From NCBI GenBank assembly GCA_012513395.1, contig JAAZCH010000196.1, positions 1-7,492 of the forward strand: a stretch of 7,492 bases of DNA, read 5' to 3'. A program made the position numbers and the translations under genes. Below the pieces are notes generated by a model. That model had not been told where the DNA came from. It saw only the letters and a list, made by a program, of their open reading frames with translations, and ran no database searches. The stretch's first letter is position 1. Each line of letters begins with the position of its first letter. This document shows, piece after piece, positions 1 through 7,004 of the stretch. The stretch comes from Tissierellia bacterium. GTDB taxonomy: Bacteria; Bacillota_A; Clostridia; Tissierellales; Peptoniphilaceae.

Positions 1-3000
1 CAAAAAGGCAGTCCTACAAATAAGAAAGGAATACTAATAAATAGTTTTCATGAAACTCCTTATTTTCATGCTGACGAATATTCCTGGCCTATAACTGTAA
101 GAAACCAAAGTGAAATGAATTTAAATAATCTAGTAATTGAAGATAAGGGACTAGATTTTCTTCGAACGAATAAAGATTTAGCACCTAGAATGAATTTTAT
201 AGGAGTAAAAGCAAATAAGACTACAGGTTCAATGGTGGGAACTTATAGCATTTTTGCTGATGGAATTTTGTTAGAGAGTGGACTTGGTGGCGAAGTAAAA
301 ACTATTAAAGTTCCTATTAACACTACAAATATCACAATTAAAATGGATAAGGATGCATATATTCCTCCTCGAAATAGTGTAAAGGACATGGTAAGTATAA
401 TAACTGCTTTTAAAGAAGGACCTGATGATAAACCTGTAGATGGAAATAGTATAGGAAATCGAATTAATGGCACTTATGGTTATGTGGAAGTCCCAGTAGA
501 ATTGAAATATTCTCACACCCCAAACTACCAATATTTAAACTACCAGCCTGCTCTTAGTATCTTCAATGGCGGTTCGGCTAATGCTCTTCGAGGTCCATAC
601 ACGAATTCCACGGTACGTTTTAATAGTGCATTTTACAACTCATCTGCTCCTGGAATCACCGAAGGAACGGAGATAGAATTTAGTAAATTTGTAATGCTAG
701 TGGATAATGGATTAGAATATATACCAGGTACAACTAAACTAAATATACAAAAAGGTATGGATGGTTATGGTTTTGAAAACATTCTAAAGTCTAATGTAAA
801 TCCAGATGGAGAGCTAACTATAGATCCAAGTCGAATAATAAAAAATTACAAAGGTAGCGGAAAAACTGCAGTTATTTGGGATTTGAATCGAGTAACAGTA
901 ACTAATGGAGGTATAGCTCCAAGTAGCAATATTTTTAATATCGTAGCTGATTTCAAGATGACTATCGACACTAAACCAGATGAAAATGCATTGACTTCTT
1001 ATTTACTATGGAATAATAATTTCTCTAGTCCCGATGTAACTGACCAAGTTAAAGCAATAGGTAATTCAGCTGCTGCAGATAAGTTGGACTATGACGGTGA
1101 TGGAGATATAACAGAGCTGGGTCTTATAGACAAGAGAACGGTAAGACATTTACCTGCAAAAGAATTGCAATTACTGAAAAGAACCCAAGGCTCCATTGAT
1201 GATGAGTATACTGATAATAAGTCTGAAACCGAGCTAACTACTGCTTTTAAATATCAGATTTATATATACAATTATACGGACAATCCTGTGAACGATATTA
1301 CATTTTTAGATGTGCTTCCTCACCCAGGAGATAAGCTCATCGTAGACAAAATTCCTAGAGGATCTATCTTCGAAACCCCTTTAGAAGGTCCTGTAAAAGC
1401 AGACAAATTTAATGTTTTCTACACTGAAGATGAACTTAATGGAGAAAAATTTAAAGGAAATGCAGAGGAATTTTTAGCAGATGCAACTTGGGTCGACTCA
1501 TTAGATGACTATTCTAAAGCAAAGGCATTTAAACTAATTTTAAAACCTGGAGAGTCTATTCCAAAAGGTGAAATCACTGGAATAGAATTCTATTCCAAGA
1601 TGATTCACGACGAAAGTATTCCAGAAGATGCTAAGGCCATAAACTCAGTAGCCTTTACATTCAACGGAAAAAAATTCTCCGAAGCTCCATCAACATCTGT
1701 ACTCTTTGCAACTTATAAGTTCGTTGGAAAAGTTTTTATGGATACAAATAAAAACAACATTATAGATCCTGGCGAAGAAGGAATAGCTAATGTCCTCATC
1801 GAACTACTTCATGAAGACGGCACTCCCGTAGTGAATTCAGAAGGAAAGCCTATAACTACAATGTCAGAAGCAGACGGTTCTTATTTCATTCGAACTTATA
1901 CAAGCGGAAAATATAAAGTCAGAATGACAAAACCTAACGCCATGGATGTAATGTCAGAAAATGTAGGCGGAGATAATGGTTCAGGAGTTTCTCAAGATAA
2001 CAACGACAGTTCAGTTGTATATAGCGAATCCATAGACTTAACTAAAGCCCACAAAAAAACTATTGTAAATGCAGGAATAATCAAAAGATTCAAGGATATA
2101 AAAGTCAATTTGGAATGGATTGGTGGTCCTGATACGAAGCCTGATTCTACAATTAAATTATATAGAACCGTAGAAGGAAAAGAACCTGAGCTGGTAAGTA
2201 CTGATACTATAACCAGTGGGAATCTGAAACATATATACAAAGGTCTGCCAGAGACAGATGAATTTGGAAATGAATACACTTACTCTATAACTCAAGATAA
2301 AATCGAAAATTATGCGACAGACATTAGTGGCGTTGATGATGATAAAGGATTCTTAATCAAAAACACTTATATCCCACCTACTGATGATGTTGTAGCAACA
2401 GTAACTTGGATAGGTGGCCCGAGCCAAAGACCTACAGTCGTAATCCATTTGAAACAGACGATTAATGGAGTAGAAAGCGATGTAGTCGATAAGGATGGAA
2501 ATCCTCTTACAATAACTTTGACAAGTGGAAATCTTATAGCCAATTTCGGATTACTTCCAAAGACAGATGAAAATGGAAATATTATAACATATAGCGTTTT
2601 GGAAACTGGTGCAGATGGATATACCGTTAGTTACAACGGATTGGATATTACAAACACATATATAAATCCTGTAACACCACCACCTGTAGATGAACCGGAC
2701 AAACCTCCTACTCCACCTGTGGTAGAGCCAGAAAAACCTGTAATTACACCACCAATCACACCGCCCATTGATATAGTTCTGGGTGGATGGGATAGAGCTG
2801 ATGATATTATGCCACTGCGCGAAGAGAAGTATCACTTTAGATATGTCCAAGGCTATGAAGATACGACTTTCAAACCAGATGGAGATATTACAAGGGCAGA
2901 AGTCGCTATGATATTTGCAAGACTTTCTGTAAGCGGAATGGAAATACCAACAGATCAAGTCCCTAATTACACTGACGTGAAGCCAGGATTTTGGTACTCG

Positions 3001-3468
3001 GAAGCTATTGGATATATGAGTTCTAAGGGAATATTAAAAGGCTATCCAGATGGAAGCTTCATGCCTGATGCAAAAATCACTAGAGCAGAACTAGCAGCAA
3101 TAGTTACGAGATTTAATACAGAAATAGGATCAGGAACTGCAATAAACTTCTCGGATGTCTTATCGAGTCATTGGGCAGCTGAAAATATTTCAAAAGCAAG
3201 TATAAATGGTTGGGTAACAGGTTATCCTGACGGAAGCTTCAAACCTAATCAAGCAATAACGAGAGCAGAAACTGTAACGACGGTAAATAGAATGGCAGAA
3301 AGATATGCAGACAAAGAATTTGTTAACGAAAAACCAATTCTACTAAAAAGCTATACTGATATATCAAAACACTGGGCATTCTACGAAATCCACGAAGCTT
3401 CAAACTCACACTACTACAATAGAAATGTAGACAATTCTGAAACCTGGAATAGAGTAGTAGATAGATAA
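1..3468 (+). CDS. SLH-anchored surface protein with SdrD-like and Cna-B-like domains, 5' end outside window
   Basis: Probably a secreted cell-surface or adhesin-like protein held to the wall by SLH repeats, which in characterised proteins bind pyruvylated secondary cell-wall polymer. The frame is open from base 1. The first Met (base 115) lacks a good ribosome-binding site and is taken as internal, so signal peptide and start are missing. Numbering codons from base 1: residues 1-380 are beta-rich adhesin-like sequence with a dockerin/EF-hand-like DYDGDGDITE loop at 363-372; about 389-560 resembles a DUF11-type domain (AFKYQIYIYN...DVLP); about 572-690 is SdrD-B-like, with the calcium-type DTNKNNIIDPGE at 581-592; two Cna-B-like repeats lie at about 700-790 and 797-887; a Pro-rich linker covers 890-922; SLH repeats follow with ITRAE at 963-967, 1026-1030 and 1086-1090. 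The tail begins a fourth SLH-like unit (DISKHWAFYEI). There is no LPXTG motif. Domain calls are firm for SLH and SdrD, and moderate for the N-terminal part. Confidence 0.93.
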   Translation, partial: QKGSPTNKKGILINSFHETPYFHADEYSWPITVRNQSEMNLNNLVIEDKGLDFLRTNKDLAPRMNFIGVKANKTTGSMVGTYSIFADGILLESGLGGEVKTIKVPINTTNITIKMDKDAYIPPRNSVKDMVSIITAFKEGPDDKPVDGNSIGNRINGTYGYVEVPVELKYSHTPNYQYLNYQPALSIFNGGSANALRGPYTNSTVRFNSAFYNSSAPGITEGTEIEFSKFVMLVDNGLEYIPGTTKLNIQKGMDGYGFENILKSNVNPDGELTIDPSRIIKNYKGSGKTAVIWDLNRVTVTNGGIAPSSNIFNIVADFKMTIDTKPDENALTSYLLWNNNFSSPDVTDQVKAIGNSAAADKLDYDGDGDITELGLIDKRTVRHLPAKELQLLKRTQGSIDDEYTDNKSETELTTAFKYQIYIYNYTDNPVNDITFLDVLPHPGDKLIVDKIPRGSIFETPLEGPVKADKFNVFYTEDELNGEKFKGNAEEFLADATWVDSLDDYSKAKAFKLILKPGESIPKGEITGIEFYSKMIHDESIPEDAKAINSVAFTFNGKKFSEAPSTSVLFATYKFVGKVFMDTNKNNIIDPGEEGIANVLIELLHEDGTPVVNSEGKPITTMSEADGSYFIRTYTSGKYKVRMTKPNAMDVMSENVGGDNGSGVSQDNNDSSVVYSESIDLTKAHKKTIVNAGIIKRFKDIKVNLEWIGGPDTKPDSTIKLYRTVEGKEPELVSTDTITSGNLKHIYKGLPETDEFGNEYTYSITQDKIENYATDISGVDDDKGFLIKNTYIPPTDDVVATVTWIGGPSQRPTVVIHLKQTINGVESDVVDKDGNPLTITLTSGNLIANFGLLPKTDENGNIITYSVLETGADGYTVSYNGLDITNTYINPVTPPPVDEPDKPPTPPVVEPEKPVITPPITPPIDIVLGGWDRADDIMPLREEKYHFRYVQGYEDTTFKPDGDITRAEVAMIFARLSVSGMEIPTDQVPNYTDVKPGFWYSEAIGYMSSKGILKGYPDGSFMPDAKITRAELAAIVTRFNTEIGSGTAINFSDVLSSHWAAENISKASINGWVTGYPDGSFKPNQAITRAETVTTVNRMAERYADKEFVNEKPILLKSYTDISKHWAFYEIHEASNSHYYNRNVDNSETWNRVVDR

Positions 3469-3497
3469 AATAATTAATAGCTTTGATTAATGATAAA

Positions 3498-3547
3498 CAA
3501 AGATTAAAACTAGAGATGGGATTTTCCCTTTCTAGTTTTTATCTTTG
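3498..3547. terminator. Long hairpin, probable bidirectional terminator between convergent genes
   Basis: Two 17-base arms (3498-3514 and 3531-3547) pair with a single mismatch. An inner GGGA/TCCC stem (3518-3521 with 3525-3528) closes a TTT loop. The right arm carries a T run at 3536-3540, and the opposite strand also has a T-rich arm, so it could stop transcription from both sides. It begins 29 bases after the surface-protein stop. The stop codon of the leftward remnant ORF (3539-3541) lies inside it, which fits a terminator shared by both units. The paired T run within the stem makes it less canonical than a stem followed by a separate U tract. Confidence 0.75.
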
Positions 3548-3737
3548 CGTAATAAGTTGTATTTGGTGTGCTTGAACAAAACCTTTTTTGACATTTTGCT
3601 TTTCACTTTCGTAAAGGCCAATTCCTACAATGTCACCTACTTTTATGTCGCTGATTTCAATCATCTTTGTAGTATGTTTTTCAAAGTCTACATAGGAAAT
3701 TAGACCTTCTTCGATAGCTTCTTTGCAATCAATTCAA
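3539..3737 (-). pseudogene. Short unrecognised ORF with disrupted start
   Basis: From 3733 to the stop at 3539-3541 a frame of 64 codons is open. It encodes a protein-like sequence (middle part EISDIKVGDIVGIGLYE) that I do not recognise. It has no usable start: the frame begins right after an in-frame TGA (3734-3736). Upstream is a strong ribosome-binding-like AGAGGTGA, and seven bases later a TTG at 3735-3737, but that TTG is one base out of frame with the 64-codon ORF and meets a stop after two codons. Restoring one T and one A in the two short homopolymers here would give a continuous frame starting MNLIAKEAIEEGL. That reconstruction is an inference. It follows the acetyltransferase remnant by about 15 bases on the same strand, so the two were probably an operon. 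It could also be noncoding or translated by an unusual start. Confidence 0.5.
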
Positions 3738-3751
3738 GTATAAGTCACCTC

Positions 3752-3991
3752 TTATCTTAATTTTTTATACATAGGAACCAAAAAATCAGAACTATTATAT
3801 CCAAGTTTAGAGTAGAAATTCTGATAGTTTTTATTATGTGTAGTCAATAATTCAGTCTACTCTACTCCCAGACTCAAAACTCTTTTTCCAATTTCTTCAA
3901 GATGATATATTTTAATATCGTCAAATGTCTTAAGAAATCCCACGACAAATCCTTTATAGTTATAGTTCGAAACATAGATATTCTTAACTCC
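3752..3991 (-). pseudogene. Decayed GNAT-like N-acetyltransferase, C-terminal piece
   Basis: One frame reads 79 codons, interrupted by a single TAG at 3857-3859, up to its stop at 3752-3754. The translation has features of the C-terminal half of GNAT acetyltransferases: a YKGFVVGFLKTFDD strand-like segment, an EIGKRVLSLG helix, then NKNYQNFYSKLGYN, which matches the usual N-x-x-x-FYxKxGF pattern, and a DFLVPMYKKL ending. The usual N-terminal half and a clear acetyl-CoA loop (RGxGxG/A) are absent. The frame opens immediately after TAA-TGA at its upstream edge, at the end of the neighbouring small membrane-protein gene, and there is no ATG/GTG/TTG there. I read it as truncated upstream plus a nonsense mutation. 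The family call rests on motif resemblance only. Confidence 0.55.
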
Positions 3992-4253
3992 TCATTATCT
4001 GCAGTTTTATTTTTGTCTTTCCTTTTTCAGTTAATGAAATAGTATATGCATCTTCAATAAATTCGTCTATATCATCCGTCAATTTTATTATACTATCAAT
4101 ATTTTCAAGTTGAATTTTTAAATTTTCATTATTTTTCATGAGATTTCTGTTCTCTTGTGATTCCTTGCGCAAAAGCCAATATCCTACAAATAGTGCCACA
4201 AAAATAGAAACAATATTTCTTATTAAATCTACATCTAATACTAAATTTGACAT
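3984..4253 (-). CDS. Small one-pass membrane protein with a charged helical tail
   Basis: I do not recognise a family for these 89 residues. A hydrophobic segment at about residues 10-28 (IRNIVSIFVALFVGYWLL) is followed by Arg/Lys. The short N-terminus carries two Asp, so an N-out/C-in topology is likely by the positive-inside rule. Residues 29-70 are rich in Glu, Lys, Asn and Leu and look helical, perhaps a coiled coil (NLMKNNENLKIQLENIDSII). The start is well supported: AAGGAG lies six bases upstream of the ATG. It is the last intact gene of the leftward block, 44 bases after the GIY-YIG gene, and so is probably cotranscribed with it. Small membrane proteins in defence loci can be effectors or anchors, but nothing in the sequence shows this. 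The stop falls at the edge of the acetyltransferase remnant, so the C-terminus may itself be truncated. Confidence 0.78.
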   Translation of the reverse strand: MSNLVLDVDLIRNIVSIFVALFVGYWLLRKESQENRNLMKNNENLKIQLENIDSIIKLTDDIDEFIEDAYTISLTEKGKTKIKLQIMRS

Positions 4254-4297
4254 TCAACACTCCTTGAGAATATTTAAACAAACTATTAAATTTACCT

Positions 4298-4966
4298 TTA
4301 AGTTCTATACAGGTTAATAGTATTTCCCTCTACATCTTTCCAAACAAACCAACCATTATTTGAGCTACCTAATACAATCCAACCAGCTGTTGATGGGGAG
4401 TTACATATGATATCATCTAACAAAATATTATTTTTTATTGGCGCATTTTTCCTACTTTCTGGAATCCATCCATCTTTTGTAGGTGCACAAATGCTATCTT
4501 TTAAGACAGTAAATACACCATCTTCTACTTTCATGGTTGCTTCAACTCTACCAAATCCCTTCTTATTTTCTGACAAGTAATAATAACCATCTGGTATTAA
4601 TCCCCAGTCAGATTTAATGGCTCTTTCTTTTGTTGCAACAACAAAAGTTTCCTCTTTAGAAATTGTTTCTGGATATATTTGTTTCCCATCAAAAGACGAT
4701 AGAAGTTGTATTACTAAATCAATATCCAAAGCGAACAACTCGGTATTTGGAACTTTGCTCTTGCTAAAAATTTCATCTAGGAGCATCTCTTTTTCACTAT
4801 AATCATCGACTTCTATTGCAAATCTTCGTCTTAAACCAACAACATTTGAATATCCATGTCTCTCAAGATTATACATTCTAGATTCAAAATTATCTAAACC
4901 CGTTTTACCAATTTTTATCAAGCCTGGCACAACAGTAGTCATAACATATATAATTCCTTTTGCCAT
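4298..4966 (-). CDS. GIY-YIG nuclease-fold (T5orf172-like) protein with C-terminal DUF4357
   Basis: A 222-residue protein with two parts. Residues 4-95 look like the T5orf172 branch of the GIY-YIG superfamily: GIIYVM at 4-9 stands for the GIY strand, GLIKIGKT at 15-22 for the YIG strand, Arg30 in FESRMYNL for the catalytic Arg, and Glu76 in NTELF for the metal-binding Glu. Residues about 127-222 match DUF4357: a GYYYLSENKKGFGRVEA strand, conserved DSICAP, and a closing WIVLGSSNNGW segment. GIY-YIG enzymes cut DNA through a single metal; whether this one is active is unknown. It starts 26 bases after the ATPase-TOPRIM gene with only a weak AGGTAA ribosome-binding sequence, which suggests translation may depend on the upstream gene. 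GIY-YIG/DUF4357 proteins commonly occur near restriction genes, which fits the neighbours here. Confidence 0.85.
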   Translation of the reverse strand: MAKGIIYVMTTVVPGLIKIGKTGLDNFESRMYNLERHGYSNVVGLRRRFAIEVDDYSEKEMLLDEIFSKSKVPNTELFALDIDLVIQLLSSFDGKQIYPETISKEETFVVATKERAIKSDWGLIPDGYYYLSENKKGFGRVEATMKVEDGVFTVLKDSICAPTKDGWIPESRKNAPIKNNILLDDIICNSPSTAGWIVLGSSNNGWFVWKDVEGNTINLYRT

Positions 4967-4992
4967 TTATAATATTACCTAATGCCTTTCTT

Positions 4993-6924
4993 TTAAAAAT
5001 TATACAATTTAGAACATAAATAATTATCTAATTCTAAAAAATATTCTTGTATAATTTCATTTATAAATTCTTCATCAGTTATATGACTAACTGCTTTTTC
5101 CATATAATTGCTCTCCATTCTATTAGCAACACCTTTACTAACCTCATCTTTTAAATTACAATACCTGAGTGCTTCTTTGTAATTTTGTTCATTAATTATT
5201 TCTTCTAATTTCTTTTCTAGCTCATTTCTCATTTGATCAATATAGCTAGTTATTTCCTCAATAGTTAGTATTTCATTATTTTTCGACTTAAAAGTAGAAT
5301 TGATGATTTTCACAAATGAAGCAGTAATGTCATCAGAACCTGAATGTAATTCTAATTTTTCTTTACTTAAATGGTTTTCTATATAATTTTTTATTGTTTG
5401 ATAAATTATTTTATCTTTTGACTTCTCAAAAACTTGGAAAAAATGCTCCTTGTATTCTTCAAACTTATCATCGCAATCTCTATTCAATACTTTCTGCATA
5501 GTGTGCTTTAAAACTAGTTCATCCATCAAAAACATTTCAACTTCATTATGAAATAGTACGAATATACCCTCTTGATTAAGTTCGCCTTCATTTCTATTTA
5601 TATTATCATAATCGATAATTCCAACGCATTCTTGGTGAGGATAAATAGAAGAAAGTTTATGGAATCTAACTGAATCTATAACATTTAAACATCCACCTAC
5701 TTTAATTACAGTAAATTTATCCCCAAATAATGCTTCATATACAAGCTTGTCTATATCGCCTTCACAATATAATATTGGCTTTTTGCTACTAGCAATCTTA
5801 ATAGTAAGTTCCAATGGAAATTCACCAAGTGATAACTCTTCTATATCCCAATCATCTGGATATTTATAATTTTGACACCAAACTAAATGAGATTCTCCTA
5901 TATTAGCAGCAAATTCTAAATTATGTGTTATAAATATGAATTTACAATCCTTCCTAATGTCGCCCAAGGCATTCCATAGCTTCACAGCTATATTGTCATT
6001 TAGATAAGTTTCAGGCTCATCAATTACAATGATTGAATCGTCCATAGCTAATAGAATATTACAGCAATAATATAAAACAGCTCTTTCTCCATCGCTTAAT
6101 CTATTAACATGATACTTGTTTCCATTTTTAATAGCATTTATAGTTCGAGATTCGGAGTCTACAAATATTTTAATATCTGTAAATAAAAGATTCCAAATAA
6201 AAAGTAAATCATCTAAAACAGACTTATCTACGTTTTTATATTCATCCAAATCTTGACTTTTTCCAGTAGCATATTTTGTATACTCATTGGCAAAAGCACC
6301 TATACTTGTCGTAAATGACCCAATAGTTTCAGATATGAATGGAAATTCATCTGAGTCAGCTTTAGTAATGTTTTTTATTTGAGTAGATTCTAATTCTTTT
6401 ATAGATGATGTATACAAAAACCTATCAGGTTCATAAATATATAAGAATTTTGATTCAGGTATAACTTTTATATTAGGTATTGCTCCAAGTTTCAAAAAAG
6501 ATGCAAAAGAGGATTTCCCTGAGCCGTTAGCTCCCACTAATACTGTTTTTTGTTTATCGCTTAATATTATGCCTAGGTAAGGTACTCGTTTAGAAACAGA
6601 TATTATACTATCAATATCAGTAATAGTGAGTTCTAAATAATTTTTTATATTATAAAAGTCATTAGTACTATTATCTTTTATATTATTGTAATAACTATAG
6701 ACATTCTGAATATACCTACTATATACTATTTCTTCGCCATAGTAATAGTTGTTAGAATTATTTATGGTCTTTAAAAGTGATTCATTTTCATGTAATATTT
6801 TTTTTATTTTTGAAATAATAGGTTCCATATCTTTTTCTATACGTTCCGAATAATATTGATCCACATTGTATTTTTTAGATACAATTTCTTCTATTAAATT
6901 TTCTAATAATTCGTATAAATTCAT
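4993..6924 (-). CDS. ABC-type ATPase fused to DUF4435/TOPRIM-like domain, PARIS-like (AriA-AriB fusion) candidate
   Basis: A 643-residue cytoplasmic protein. Residues 1-110 are a helical, Asn/Tyr-rich N-terminal extension. The ATPase follows: Walker A GANGSGKSS at 131-139, signature RLSDGERAV at 275-283, Walker B SIIVIDEPE at 297-305 with catalytic Glu303, and switch His334 (FITHN). About 145 residues separate Walker A and signature, too few for a long Rad50/SMC coiled coil. Residues about 382-475 look like DUF4435, a TOPRIM-type nuclease domain: ILYCEGDIDKLVYEAL (Glu388, Asp390/Asp392), IIDYDN with Asp438 and Asp440, and HNEVEMFLMDE. Residues 480-643 are charged and helical. This order matches single-chain forms of PARIS, an abortive phage-defence system in which ATPase AriA holds nuclease AriB until an anti-restriction protein such as Ocr is sensed. 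OLD-family nucleases are the main alternative; the EGxxD pattern favours DUF4435. AAGGCGG lies 11 bases before the ATG. The gene follows hsdS by 80 bases on the same strand. Confidence 0.88.
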   Translation of the reverse strand: MNLYELLENLIEEIVSKKYNVDQYYSERIEKDMEPIISKIKKILHENESLLKTINNSNNYYYGEEIVYSRYIQNVYSYYNNIKDNSTNDFYNIKNYLELTITDIDSIISVSKRVPYLGIILSDKQKTVLVGANGSGKSSFASFLKLGAIPNIKVIPESKFLYIYEPDRFLYTSSIKELESTQIKNITKADSDEFPFISETIGSFTTSIGAFANEYTKYATGKSQDLDEYKNVDKSVLDDLLFIWNLLFTDIKIFVDSESRTINAIKNGNKYHVNRLSDGERAVLYYCCNILLAMDDSIIVIDEPETYLNDNIAVKLWNALGDIRKDCKFIFITHNLEFAANIGESHLVWCQNYKYPDDWDIEELSLGEFPLELTIKIASSKKPILYCEGDIDKLVYEALFGDKFTVIKVGGCLNVIDSVRFHKLSSIYPHQECVGIIDYDNINRNEGELNQEGIFVLFHNEVEMFLMDELVLKHTMQKVLNRDCDDKFEEYKEHFFQVFEKSKDKIIYQTIKNYIENHLSKEKLELHSGSDDITASFVKIINSTFKSKNNEILTIEEITSYIDQMRNELEKKLEEIINEQNYKEALRYCNLKDEVSKGVANRMESNYMEKAVSHITDEEFINEIIQEYFLELDNYLCSKLYNF

Positions 6925-7004
6925 ATTTGACTTGACCGCCTTATATGTAACTAAAAGATTAATATATCAATTTTTTAGTTTTTAAAATTATTTACTACCA
7001 ATAA

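Noticed and set aside
115..117. ATG at 115 as the start of the surface-protein gene
   Set aside because: The frame is open back to base 1 with protein-like codons, and there is no convincing ribosome-binding site before this ATG.
243..531. Leftward ORFs inside the surface gene
   Set aside because: They lie wholly within a well-supported coding region on the other strand and have hydrophobic, low-complexity translations typical of shadow frames.
1992..2958. Leftward ORFs opposite the Cna-B, linker and first SLH regions
   Set aside because: Antisense to recognisable domains, no ribosome-binding sites, and Trp/Cys/Ile-rich translations that look like reverse-strand artefacts.
3549..4000. CRISPR array, tRNA or transposon ends in the gene-poor stretch
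   Set aside because: No regularly spaced repeats, no cloverleaf-like segments and no paired terminal inverted repeats were found by reading.
4617..4802. Rightward 61-codon ORF within the GIY-YIG gene
   Set aside because: It is antisense to a recognised domain and has no family resemblance.
4993..6924. OLD-family nuclease as the primary call
   Set aside because: OLD proteins also join ATPase and TOPRIM, but the EGDID and IDYDN pattern followed by HNEVEMFL fits DUF4435 better. It is kept as an alternative.
6940..6970. Promoter for the ATPase-TOPRIM gene on the - strand (TTGATA, 19 bases, TATAAG)
   Set aside because: Spacing is long, and the -10-like element overlaps the ribosome-binding sequence, so a transcript starting there would lack it. 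In such AT-rich DNA this match is expected by chance.
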